Below are positions 34,371 through 46,700 of a stretch of 64,000 bases of DNA, piece by piece. The notes beneath the pieces were generated by a model. The model made no database searches. It was not told the origin of the DNA and saw nothing but the letters and a program-made list of their open reading frames with translations. The position numbers were made by a program, and so were the translations under genes. Position 1 is the stretch's first letter; each line of letters begins with the position of its first letter. Source of the stretch: Sacculina carcini (taxonomy: Eukaryota > Arthropoda > Thecostraca > Sacculinidae); NCBI GenBank assembly GCA_916048095.2, contig OU696587.1:4029993-4093992 (forward strand). The letters run 5' to 3'.

Positions 34371-35706
34371 TATGAGGTACGTTCAATAAGTAATGAGAAA
34401 ATGTCAACAAAAATACTATTTATTTTCACAAGCTTACAAAACTTTGTCTCCTTCAAAATAATTGCCTCCCACATCTACACACTTTTTCATGCGTCTCTGC
34501 CATTCCTTGAAGACCCCCTCAAAGTCCTTCTTCTGTAGTCCCTTCAGGCAACTTTCCGATGCCTCTTTCAGCTCCTCTGTTGACTGAAATCTTGTTCACC
34601 TGAGGCTGTCTTTCATACGTGGGAACATGAAAAAGTCGCAAGGAGCTAGGTCAGGGCTGTAGGGTGGGTGTTGTATCACTTTCATTCCCCTGTCGGCCAT
34701 CCAAGTGGTCACCAGGGTTGACTTGTGGCATGGGGCATTGTCCTGGTGGAACCAGCACTGACCACTCCTCCACTGCTGAGGCCTCTTATTCCTCATCTTC
34801 TCTCTGAACCTTCTCAGAACAGTAATATAATATTCCTTATTGACAGACTGACCATGAGGAACCCATTCAATGTGAATGAGCCCCTGGAAGTCAAAGAAAG
34901 GAATGACCATGACCTTCTCTTGTGACTTGCTCATCTTTGCCTTTTTGGACCTGGGAGAGTTTGCGTGCTTCCACTGAGCACTCTGTCGTTTGCTCTCAGG
35001 GTCATAGGTGAACACCCAACTCTCATCACAAGTCACTACCTTATTCAGGAAAGCTGGATCGGCCTTTATCATCTGGAGAATGTCAGTGCAACATTCCACA
35101 CGAAACTGCTTCTGATCGTCGGACAGAATCTTTGGCACAAACTTGGCACAGACTTTGTGAAGCTTCAGATCTTCGGTCAGAACTGTCTCTACTGTGCCAG
35201 TACTAATGCCAACAGCTTCAGATATCATCCTCACAGATATTCGACGGTCTTGCATCACTAACCTTTGCACTTCCTCAATGTTTTCCTCCTTGCGTGCAAT
35301 TTTTGGTGCTCCACTTCTGGGTTCATCTTCAACGTGTTCATTTCCCTCAGAAAATCTGTTAAACCACCGGTAGAAACTTGCTTGGCTCATCCTTTCATCC
35401 CCATAGGCTTCTTTAAACAATCCATAAGCTTCTTGTTTTGTTTTGTTAAGTTTAACACAAAATTTGATGGCGTAACGTTGCTCCATATTTCCTTGCATCG
35501 TGACACGTGCTCGGAGATCGGCAAACCGGATCAAACTGGTTCCACCTCAATCACCACGACGCTCAAACCTGCTAACATAGAAAGTTGCCAGTTAGTAATT
35601 TTGTAGAATATATGCATGTGTACTTCTCCATGAAAAAGTATTTTGATCATACCATATTTAATGTCTCTCCTGACATTTTCTCATTACTTATTGAACGTAC
35701 CTCGTA
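34371..35706 (-). mobile_element. mariner element 2 (1332 bp)
   Basis: TA duplication at 34371-34372 and 35705-35706. The inverted ends (gaggtacgttcaataagtaa onward, over 30 bp) differ only at the outermost base. A different family from mariner 1, judging by the ends and protein. Confidence 0.95.
34434..35534 (-). pseudogene. mariner transposase 2 with one premature stop
   Basis: Minus strand. Codons 1-312 run from 35534 to 34596. Met17 or the MEQRYAIKFC Met is the likelier start. Catalytic motifs TCDESWVF, HQDNAPCH and SPDLAPCDFF give DD34D. A single TGA after MKDSLR (34593-34595) interrupts it; the same frame then runs on to a TAA at 34434-34436, supplying the missing C terminus. One substitution away from an open frame, so a fairly recent loss. 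Confidence 0.92.
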
Positions 35707-38328
35707 CACATATAAAATAACATCGAAATGCAAAACAACAATAACATACACAATACACATATCAAAACATACCAAAATGCAAAACAATCGACCTCAAAAT
35801 ATCTATCATAAAACATCAAAATGCAAAACAATTAACATAAAAGTAGCTATCAAAAACATATAAAAATACAAAAGAATGAGCAGCAAAACATCGATAAAAA
35901 CACTTATATAACGGCCAGTCCATGCTTTTTGTTTAAAAACAAAACCATGTTTACATGTTTGTTGTTCAAACAACTACGTTTTTGCGACACAAGTTCGCCT
36001 GCATTGGAAAAAAGCCTTTCAGGAACCGAGGATGCAGGCGAGCACAGAAACTTGTTTGCTTCATTTTTTAATGATGGAAAAACTGCTGATTGTTTTTCCA
36101 AAACTGTTGATTGTCTTCTTCTCTAGAGATGGGTGGCTCCTCGATATATCTTCTCATCTCTATGTGAGAGGCGGATAATGGTCTATTCTAGACGCTTGAT
36201 TTGCAATTTGCACTTTGCCATACAATTTTGTCCATATTGATTTTTTCGGCCTGCAGTGGCGGATGCTGCAGATGAACGGTCTGGAATTGTGTTGTGGTAC
36301 TGCTTCTTCAGTGTATCTAAGATTGCAAATAATTCTCCCCTCTGTCCTCTTTGCATATGATGGGTCGGCAAACGATGTTTTTTAAACGGGGATCCAGTAT
36401 GCTGGCAGCACTCACCATGAAGCTTGTTTCTAATGTCAGAAATCTTAATGACATTTTCTCTCGTAGCTGTTTTCCGAGGCCAAACGTTTTGTACAGAATT
36501 TGTGTTTCTGTATCGGTGTTCATGTAATCTTGCAACCCTCTCACTACGTTTAATATATTTGATATGCATGTGAGCCTTTCTGTTGACATTTTTCTTGTCG
36601 TGTCCTCAAATGACTCGAGAACAGTTACGGCCTTTGCAAGAGTGTCTTATTCTCCTTTGTTCAGACATATCTCTGATTTTCCTAACAGACATAGGGTTGC
36701 GGTGATGAGTTCTGTTTGTTGGAGAAAACGCGTTAGCATGTGATATGTTGAATTCTATCGTGTTTCCACATCTTGGATAAGCTTCCTTACTGGAAGGCCG
36801 TGTTGTTGTACGGCGCTTAGTCTATCGGACGCCTTCACATTGTGGTGAAAATATGCAACAATTTTCTCCACCTTGTTTTGTAGCAATGTTATTTCTTTTG
36901 AATTTATTAGTGCATGCCGCACAGCTAAGTTTATTGTGTGCACAAATCACGGTGTGTGCCGCACTTTCAGTGCATTCACGGCAGAGGCCATGTTTGCCGC
37001 GTTGTCCCTTACAACGGAGCACACCTTGTTCATGCTATTCCACTATGTGCATATTGTCGAATAATGAAAACTCCAACGGTAGATGGCGTTAGTTTCAACG
37101 GGTGGATCACAACGGGTGAATGAACTTGAACTTGACCAATGAATGTACATTCACACTCGCCCACACAATTTTTTCTACAACTGAATCTAGGTTATGGTTG
37201 TTAAAGCAATGCGAAGTACTAAACATGATTCCGTGGTCATAGAGCTGTTGCAAAACGTGAAACAGAGCAATTTCCCTTTGCATACCTACAGGCGAAAACT
37301 CTCTGAACTCAAAACATTTTTTACAGTTAAATAAGACAACATGACAATATTTACAACGATATCGCTAGGATGCAGTAAAAGTCCTCTATCAATTCCTTTA
37401 ACATATGAAAAGTGTTCGGCTGACAATGTTTCATTTTTGTTAGTTAAATACTTTTACACGAATCACAGTGTTGTTTTTTAAACAATACGAGCAATAACCG
37501 GCTACATAAACAATGACAGGGATATATTTTTGACAATTTTCGATATCTGCACTACAAATATATATAATAAAACCTTCGGCTGCCTGTTTTTATCTATCCG
37601 GGTGGTATTGTGGTGAGCATGTAACGTCTTTTAGTGTGATACTACCTATGAGCACGGGCAATTTTAAGTCAATCAATGACCTAACCCTGATTTTTTTCGC
37701 ACTCGAACCATTGACGATTGGAAATGTTATAAGTGCAACCTGACAACCTCCTGTACTGAACAAACCCCTCCCCGATATCCGCCACGTGATATCCACAATC
37801 CTCGTCAGCACCTTGCGAACACTAGGTATAATTCCAAGCCAGCAAATACAAGACGCTTAAGCCCACACATACTGAAACGAATCTCACTGCAATGATATAA
37901 CCGTACCGCAAGTGAATTAAGTGAAACCTATGATATAAGCATTACAAAAACGTTATCCAGCTAGACGAAAATCGATTCCCAAACACTAAACTGTGCAAAC
38001 ATCAGTTGACGTTAATATCAATATAGTGATACCTTATTTAACATTAACATTTAATTAATACAAAATTCATGATATTCCACTATGTGCATATTCTCCTCAT
38101 CTGTTCAGATATTTTTTCTGCAGTATGCGCATCGCTCATTCTACTTGTCTCCAGCACCACAGACTTCAATGCCCAATCAGCTGTGATGAAGTGAGCAGTA
38201 ACCGTTAGAAACCCTTTGGTTGTTCGCGATGTCCAAACATCCGCTGTTAGCCCGACAGCGTGGATATTATCCAGGTCTGATTTGACCTTGTTCACTTCCT
38301 CTGTGTTAAGATTGTGCAGCAATGTTCG
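35707..38328 (-). pseudogene. hAT transposase, copy 2, split and 5'-truncated
   Basis: Near-identical to copy 1 over its hATC (SVPERLFSNAGELVSQKRS, 35904-36101), middle (36183-36589) and DVETR region (36755-36943). Then comes a foreign insert at about 37059-38066, and the central part resumes (38080-38322, VGLTADVWTSRTTKG). The BED finger is missing: homology stops at 38328. The same A-rich direct repeats as in copy 1 lie at 35720-35910. Confidence 0.87.
37037..38092. mobile_element. 1-kb insertion in hAT copy 2 flanked by 26-bp direct repeats
   Basis: ttcatgctattccactatgt and six more bases at 37031-37056 recur with one change at 38067-38092. Copy 1 has a single copy. The inserted 1 kb has no long frame. 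A 26-bp duplication is long for a retroposon, so template-switch repair is also possible. Confidence 0.6.
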
Positions 38329-38502
38329 CTATATTCATAATGGGGCCCCAAGTGTTGCCTTCGGGGGGGCCCATAAGTCCTCGCAACGGCTCTGAATACA
38401 GGGATGTGTAGTTTCACTTCACTGCTGCACACAGTGTGTACACCATAGTTGCACACACATAAACACACACACACACACACACATACACAAACACACACAA
38501 AT

Positions 38503-38558
<56 letters not shown>

Positions 38559-39569
38559 TAGACGTTAATAGTAGAAGTACACACACACACACACATAGTA
38601 GAAGTTTGAACGCATGAGTGTTGATATAATACATTTACATGTCACTCGTACTAGGATACTTGAATTTATCAGATGAAGTATTTTTGATAAAGTATGCGGC
38701 TAGTGTTCACTGTATAGTACGGTGTACATTACAGCGTATAGTAGACACCAAAATTTTACACGCCAAACACAACAGAAAAAGACCATTTTTAATTGACGAA
38801 TTTAAAGTCCTGGTAGAAGTCAACATTGGCTAGTGTCAGTCATGCAGAAATATCAATAGTTAGCAGGTGATGTTGAAAGCGAGGGTCTTCCAATTTATCA
38901 CCAATTCACATGCTAATGTGTGTTATCAACACTCACGCGTCCAAACTTTTGCCGGATACTGTATATGCACACACACACACACATACACATACACATACGC
39001 ACACACACACACACATACACATACACACATACACACACATATACCCACACATACGCACACATACACACACATATATATACTATTGTATTGTACATATATA
39101 CTATTGTATTGGGAAGTTTCCAATTTGAATGTAATATGAAATTATTTGAGAACGAGAATGACAGAAAGCGCGCCTAAACAGTCTGGCAATATCTATCAAA
39201 AGAGGTATCGTAGAATCTCTAAATTGCTCACCAGGTATTCGAGACTTTGCTACCATCAAACTACGAACAGTTAGTAGAATGCTTATGGCATTTGCATTTA
39301 TATTATTATATCGATTTCAGCTTTTACTTAATCTAGATATATTACAAATAGCTTTAATATATTGCTTTATCATATTTTTCGGTATTTGTATCTTAATTAT
39401 TCATTTCATCTGAGGACGCGAAATTCACTTCGACTAGGACCTCCAATAGTTTAATGCCAGTCCTGGCTGTGCGTGAATGTTACAGGAATGTCGAGTGAAT
39501 GACCCACCTATGACAGTTCACAGTAGTTGAAGTTCATCTCACTGTGTGAATCCGACAGCAGCAACGCAT

Positions 39570-39660
<91 letters not shown>

Positions 39661-39770
39661 CACATACACACACTGCAACACTACGTCCCATAACACTGGA
39701 CCAATTCACTCACACAAACGCTCACAGCAGCACGACCCTCCGCGCCCTGCACTAATGCCACAAGCAAACT

Positions 39771-39805
<35 letters not shown>

Positions 39806-40600
39806 AGCATGCAGATAAGCGAAGGAGAGAAGGGAATGATAGAAAAAGAGTGTTAGGCAGCAGAAAAACGGAGCACCCACATGAACCAGCAAGTGTTGGG
39901 TGTGGCGCCATCTAGACGGCGGTGCAACAGTCAAAGGCGCGTGCCGGCCAGTAAATTAGCCCGGGGCTATGTGGCAATGACAGTGTGAGCATTCAGTGTT
40001 TGAGCGTTGAGGTGCGTGTATGTGCGGGTCCTCGAGCAAGCTTGATTCGAATCAGACACGATTTTCATCTACGGCATGTGGTGTGTTCCAGTGCTTATAC
40101 AAATGCAGATCAAATTTTAAGAGGCTCTTTAAAATTACAGAAAAAACCATAAGCACAATAAATTACAAGATATCTCTTGGTTAATGTATCAGTTTCGTTG
40201 TATGTTGACAGTTAAATTTTTATCTTTGAATCGTCGCTGCTAAAGGTCTGATCTATGATTTGGGACTTGTCTCGCCAATTTCCCCGCTATCTGGTTTTAA
40301 TACGCAGACAAGACGCTATACTATCCGCTATTATACTTGATTTTCACATGTAACAATATTAATTATTCCGCATCCCATTGAACGATAAAAAAAAACAAAC
40401 CGAATGCCAAGACAAGCTATATTCCTCCAATCAGTGACAAACAATGTGATGGGATATGCCGACACAGTTGAGTACTAGGCACATTAGCCGTGGGCACGAC
40501 GCAATGAGTGTCTTCGCGAACAATGCCACGAGGCAATTCTGATGAAACCCCTGACTTCGTCGGCGATCGGCGATGTCGGCGATCTCGATGGCAACTAGAT
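38329..40600. other. Microsatellite-rich gap before minisatellite 2
   Basis: (AC)n at 38461-38555, 38580-38596, 38969-39080, 39570-39644 and 39773-39803; short AT runs; a G/C palindromic patch at about 38340-38375. No gene seen: open frames here are (AC)n or (GT)n translations. At 40545-40600 it ends with the left flank of the 35-bp array (gcgatctcgatggcaac). Confidence 0.7.
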
Positions 40601-43383
40601 GTTGTTTCACTTGGTTCTTGATTGCAATATGTCGTGTTGTTCCACTTGGTTCCTGATTGCAATATGTCGTATTGTTTCACTTGGTTCCTGATTGCAATAT
40701 GTCGTGTTGTTTCACTTGGTTCCTGATTGCAATATGTCGTGTTGTTTTACTTGGTTCCTGACTGCAATATGTCGTGTTGTTTCACTTGGTTCCTGATTGC
40801 AATATGTCGTATTGTTTCACTTGGTTCCTGACTGCAATATGTCGTATTGTTTCACTTGGTTCCTGATTGCAATATGTCGTATTCACCGTTCGCTTGTCAC
40901 TAGAGGATTGTGTTCAGGTGAGCTGTGGTCAAGGACATGAGCAGGTTCCAAGCAGTTCCAAACCCTGATTTCGTCATATCGGCGATCTCGATGGCAACTG
41001 GATGTTGTTTCACTTGGTTCCTGATTGCAATATGTCGTGTTGTTTCACTTGGTTCCTGATTGCAATATGTCGTGTTGTTTCACTTGGTTCCTGATTGCAA
41101 TATGTCGTGTTGTTTCACTTGGTTCCTGACTGCAATATGTCGTGTTGTTTCACTTGGTTCCTGATTGCAATACGTCGTGTTCTTTCACTTGGTTCCTGAC
41201 TGCAATATGTCGTGTTATTTCACTTGGTTCCTGATTGCAATATGTCGTGTTGTTTCACTTGGTTCCTGATTGCAATACGTCGTGTTCTTTCACTTGGTTC
41301 CTGATTGCAATATGTCGTGTTGTTTCACTTGGTTCCTGATTGTAATACGTCGTGTTCTTTCACTTGGTTCCTGATTGCAATACGTCGTGTTCTTTCACTT
41401 GGTTCCTGACTGCAATATGTCGTGTTATTTCACTTGGTTCCTGATTGCAATATGTCGTGTTGTTTCACTTGGTTCCTGATTGCAATACGTCGTGTTCTTT
41501 CACTTGGTTCCTGATTGCAATATGTTGTGGTGTTTCACTTGGTTCCTGACTGCAATATGTCGTGGTGTTTCACTTGGTTCCTGATTGCAATATGTCGTGT
41601 TGTTTCACTTGGTTCCTGATTGCAATATGTCGTGTTGTTTCATTTGGTTCCTGATTACAATATGTCGTGTTGTTTTACTTGGTTCCTGATTGCAATATGT
41701 CGTGTTGTTTCACTTGGTTCCTGATTGCAATATGTCGTGTTGTTTCACTTGGTTCCTGATTGCAATATGTTGTGGTGTTTCACTTGGTTCCTGACTGCAA
41801 TATGTCGTGTTGTTTCACTTGGTTCCTGATTGCAATATGTCGTGTTGTTTCACTTGGTTCCTGATTGCAATACGTCGTGTTGTTTCACTTGGTTCCTGAT
41901 TGCAATATGTCGTGTTGTTTCACTTGGTTCCTGATTGCAATATGTCGTGTTGTTTCACTTGGTTCCTGATTGCAATACGTCGTGTTCTTTCACTTGGTTC
42001 CTGATTGCAATATGTCGTGTTGTTTCACTTGGTTCCTGATTGTAATACGTCGTGTTCTTTCACTTGGTTCCTGATTGCAATACGTCGTGTTCTTTCACTT
42101 GGTTCCTGACTGCAATATGTCGTGTTATTTCACTTGGTTCCTGATTGCAATATGTCGTGTTGTTTCACTTGGTTCCTGATTGCAATACGTCGTGTTCTTT
42201 CACTTGGTTCCTGATTGCAATATGTTGTGGTGTTTCACTTGGTTCCTGACTGCAATATGTCGTGGTGTTTCACTTGGTTCCTGATTGCAATATGTCGTGT
42301 TGTTTCACTTGGTTCCTGATTGCAATATGTCGTGTTGTTTCATTTGGTTCCTGATTACAATATGTCGTGTTGTTTTACTTGGTTCCTGATTGCAATATGT
42401 CGTGTTGTTTCACTTGGTTCCTGATTGCAATATGTCGTGTTGTTTCACTTGGTTCCTGATTGCAATATGTTGTGGTGTTTCACTTGGTTCCTGACTGCAA
42501 TATGTCGTGTTGTTTCACTTGGTTCCTGATTGCAATATGTCGTGTTGTTTCACTTGGTTCCTGATTGCAATATGTCGTATTATTTCACTTGGTTCCTGAC
42601 TGCAATATGTCGTGTTGTTTCACTTGGTTCCTGATTGCAATATGTCGTGTTGTTTTACTTGGTTCCTAATTGCAATATGTCGTGTTGTTTCACTTGGTTC
42701 CTGATTGCAATATGTCGTGGTGTTTCACTTGGTTCCTGATTGCAATATGTCGTGTTGTTTCACTTGGTTCCTGATTGCAATATGTCGTGTTGTTTCACTT
42801 GGTTCCTGATTGCAATATGTCGTGTTGTTTCACTTGGTTCCTGACTGCAATATGTCGTGTTGTTTCACTTGGTTCCTGATTGCAATATGTCGTGTTGTTT
42901 TACTTGGTTCCTGATTGCAATATGTCGTGTTGTTTCACTTGGTTCCTGATTGCAATATGTCGTGTTGTTTCACTTGGTTCCTGATTGCAATATGTCGTGT
43001 TGTTTCACTTGGTTCCTGATTGCAATATGTCGTGTTGTTTCACTTGGTTCCTGATTGCAATATGTCGTGTTGTTTCACTTGGTTCCTGATTGCAATATGT
43101 CGTGTTGTTTCACTTGGTTCCTGATTGCAATATGTCGTGTTGTTTCACTTGGTTCCTGATTGCAATATGTCGTGTTGTTTCACTTGGTTCCTGATTGCAA
43201 TATGTCGTGTTGTTTCACTTGGTTCCTGATTGCAATATGTCGTGTTGTTTCACTTGGTTCCTGATTACAATATGTCGTATAGTTTCACTTGGTTCCTGAT
43301 TGCAATATGTCGTGTTGTTTCACCTGGTTCCTGACTGCAATATGTCGTATTGTTTCACTTGGTTCCTGACTGCAATATGTCGT
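40601..43383. repeat. 35-bp minisatellite array 2
   Basis: Same unit as array 1, with an extra common variant (gttctttcac, ttgtggtg). One spacer at 40881-41004 is near-identical to those in array 1. A run of variant units at about 41150-41800 recurs in the same order at about 41960-42500. Confidence 0.97.
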
Positions 43384-43782
43384 ATTCACCGTTCGCTTGT
43401 CACTGGAGGATTGTGTTCAGGTGAGCTGTGGTCAAGGACATGAGCAGGTTCCAAAGCACTCTTGGTTTACTATGGCTGCTCCGAATCTAACTGTCTGGTC
43501 TTGACTTGTGGACTGTCCGTCTTCCTTGTACCGAAAGCTCCTAAGAGTTGACGATTTTATGGTTGCATGATTTCCTAGCTTGTGTCATATAGGAGATGTA
43601 ACGCACTTGAGGTCCGAGTTTCAATATCAGAACATGAGACTGAAGATACCAGGCAAAACAACAAACAACGGTAGTTCAATACACAATGCTACAGGATACA
43701 GCTCAAAACCAAACTAAATTACCACGAACACAAATCACAGTGCTCCACCGGCTCTTGAGCACTTGAGCCGGTGGAGCCGTCA
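43384..43782. other. Array 2 right flank and 3' flank of EGF copy 2
   Basis: Matches 3513-3800 except for about 120 bp of extra sequence (43647-43764) not present in copy 1. Confidence 0.7.
43742..43777. repeat. Inverted repeat (13-bp arms) beyond EGF copy 2 stop codon
   Basis: gctccaccggctc (43742-43754) and gagccggtggagc (43765-43777) are perfect inverse copies with a 10-base loop. Copy 1 has only the second arm. On the minus strand the hairpin lies 5 bases past the stop codon and would sit in the 3' UTR. Confidence 0.9.
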
Positions 43783-46700
43783 TTATCTTCTATCCGGTCG
43801 GCCGTTGTCTGAACCACTTGGAATAATTTGATAAGAGTTTGAGCTATGACGTGAAATGATTGAAGTACTGTCAGCATTATGCAATGAACTACCGCTGTGG
43901 TAATTCTGCGAGGTATCAACAATTTCAGGGTTCTGTTTTCCAATCTTGTCACTCTTTTTTGTTTCACGTCCCATACTGCAAGATTTTTCTAGGGTATACG
44001 ACTTTTCGCAAACAGGTTGCTGTGCTTGGCCGATTTCATGTTCTTCTTGGCGTCTAATAGACTCTCTGCTTCCATACAGGCGCGTGTGAAGTGAGTCATT
44101 GGAGGAAAGATAAACCGAGGATGTATTGCTGCCTGATCCTTCGATTGAAACTTCACTCGAGTTTCTGCTTGGTCTTTCTCGAGTGCTTCTTTTGCTGTTT
44201 GCGTGCCCATTGATTGACCCACTTCTTGATATAGTTTCTTGGCGTTCATAACCGCGGCTAGTGGACTTCACACTTGCACGAGACTTCTCCGGATTGTTGC
44301 GTGTCTGCACCGTATCGGCTTCATTAATCGTCTCCACAGTGGTGATACTGGTGCCGTTATTGACCGGTGCGTCGCGTTGATTCCGTCCAGGACGGTTGCG
44401 CAACAGTTGTTCACACTCCAGGGCGTCTTCAAGTGCTGCTAGGTTGTTGAGCTGGTTGAGTTTGCGTTTCCTCGTCTTTATTTTTACCACACAGCACATG
44501 CAGAAACATAGTAGAACGACAATAAAGAGGAGTATTCCGGTGATCATAAGGTAATGGATCACAGCTCTTTTGTGTTCTTGGTGCAATTTGAGTAGTTTTC
44601 TCCTGTCGTGCAGCTCTCGTTCAATACTATTTCTCCACTCGTGATCAGACGAATCTTTGGCAATAATTCGACTATCATGAGACACAGAAACAGGTTTTCT
44701 GGTGCTACTTTGGAGTGGAATCGTCAAAGATTGTTCTTGGTGTTCTGTCTGATCCTTTAACTCGCAGAGTCGACCTTGCACCGCTTCTGGACAAATGCAC
44801 GAGAAGTTTGTTCCTCCCTGATTCATGCACTGGCCTCCATTCAGACACGGCGACTTGGCCAGACACACGTCCTCAATCACGCACCGGGGATCGTTGACAC
44901 CGGCTGATTTCCAGCCGAGCTGGCGGTCACAGTTACAGCTGAATCCTGCCATGCTGCTCGGATCAGGACTGCACTGGAAATGGTCACCGCACGTGGCTGA
45001 ATTTACCGCACATACATCCACCGGCTCAGTGCACTTGGTACCAGACCACCCTGCAGCACACTTGCACGAGAAGCGGCCATCAGTCAGTGACGAGCAGGTA
45101 CCTCCGTTCTCACACGGGCTGAGCGCCAAACATGCGTCACTGACGCGACATTTTCCTGTGGCAGGATCTGTGGACCAGCCCGGCTTGTGCTCACAACCGC
45201 AACTGAAGCCGAGCGGTGAGCTCTTGGTCTTGTGACACTGCCATCCCTTTCCACAAGTGTGCTTGATATCTGTGCACGGTCTCCGAAGACGTTCACACCT
45301 TGCACCTGTCCATTTGGAGTTGCATTGACAGTGATAGTGCTCTTGTCCGACCGGCATGCACGTGCCGCCGTTATTGCACGGCGTGAGGGCCTGGCAGGCA
45401 TCGTGGAGCACACAGCGCGGATCTTGCTGAGAAACAGCCCGATATCCCGGTTGTGTTTCACAGTCACATTTGTAGCCGACCGCACTGTATGTGTCTCGGC
45501 TACACTTGAAGCCGTCGTTACAAAGTCCGGGCTGCTGAGAACACGGATCGCGGTATCGCTCGCAGTGCCGTCCGGTCCATGTAGGAGGACACTTGCACTC
45601 GGCCCGTAATTGTCCGTATGGTCCCATGACATTCTGGCAGATTCCGCCGTTACGACAAGGGTTGTCGGCCAGACACGCGTCGTATTTAATGCACGTGGGG
45701 TCTTGTGGGGAACGAGCCTTCCATCCGGGACGATCAGCACACTCGCAGTAGTAGCCTAGCTGCGATTCTGGATGTCTCACACAAGAAAACTCGCCACACA
45801 TTTGCTGATTTCTGCTGCACGGGTTCTTTGGCCGCTCGCACGTCTTGCCGCCCCATGCAGGCGTGCAGTGACACTGAAAGAGGTTGTGGCGCGTTCTACT
45901 TGATACGCAAGTGCCACCGTTCTTGCAGGGTGATGTGTGCTCACAGATGTTGTCCGGAACACACTGAGGCTGGGTGGGCGAGAGAGCACGATATCCACGC
46001 GTCTTGAAGCAGTTGCACGAGAAGCCGACTGGCGATTCCCCGTCACGCTGACATTGACCCTTATCGCCACACACAGCGCCGTGAAGGCAGGGATTTCGAG
46101 GCTCCCTGCATGTTGATCCTTGCCATATTTGCGGACAAACACATTTGGCTGGGTCTTCATCACTGATTGTTCCGCCGTTTACACAAAGCACTGTGCTTTT
46201 CCCGTCCATTCTTACACAGTTGGGGTCAGTTGATGAGCGAGTCTTCCATCCCTTCCGCGCTTGGCAGTTGCAACTATATCCCGGCTGGCTTGCAATATCT
46301 CGAGTACACGTCCAGCCATCACCGCACAACTGAGACGCTTCATCACAGGGATTTCTGGGTATCTCGCATCGTTCACCTGTCCATGAGGGCTTGCATTGAC
46401 AAGTGAAACTGTCTGTGGTAGCCAAGCTGCTTCCTGTCTGAATAGCAGTGCAGGTGCCTCCGTTCTGACACGGACGCTTTGCGACACATATATCAGTCAT
46501 TTTGCAGATTGGATTTGTGTCGGAAGTCGGCGCCCATCCTGGTCGGTCGAGACAGTTGCAAGCGTAACCGAGCAAACTGTTGGCCTTTCTCGAACATTTC
46601 CAACTTTTCTCGCACGGATTTGATTTGCACGGGTCGTTTCTTATGCTACATGTTCTTCCTGTCCATGCGGGAGAACATGAACAGCGATATCCATTTCCAT

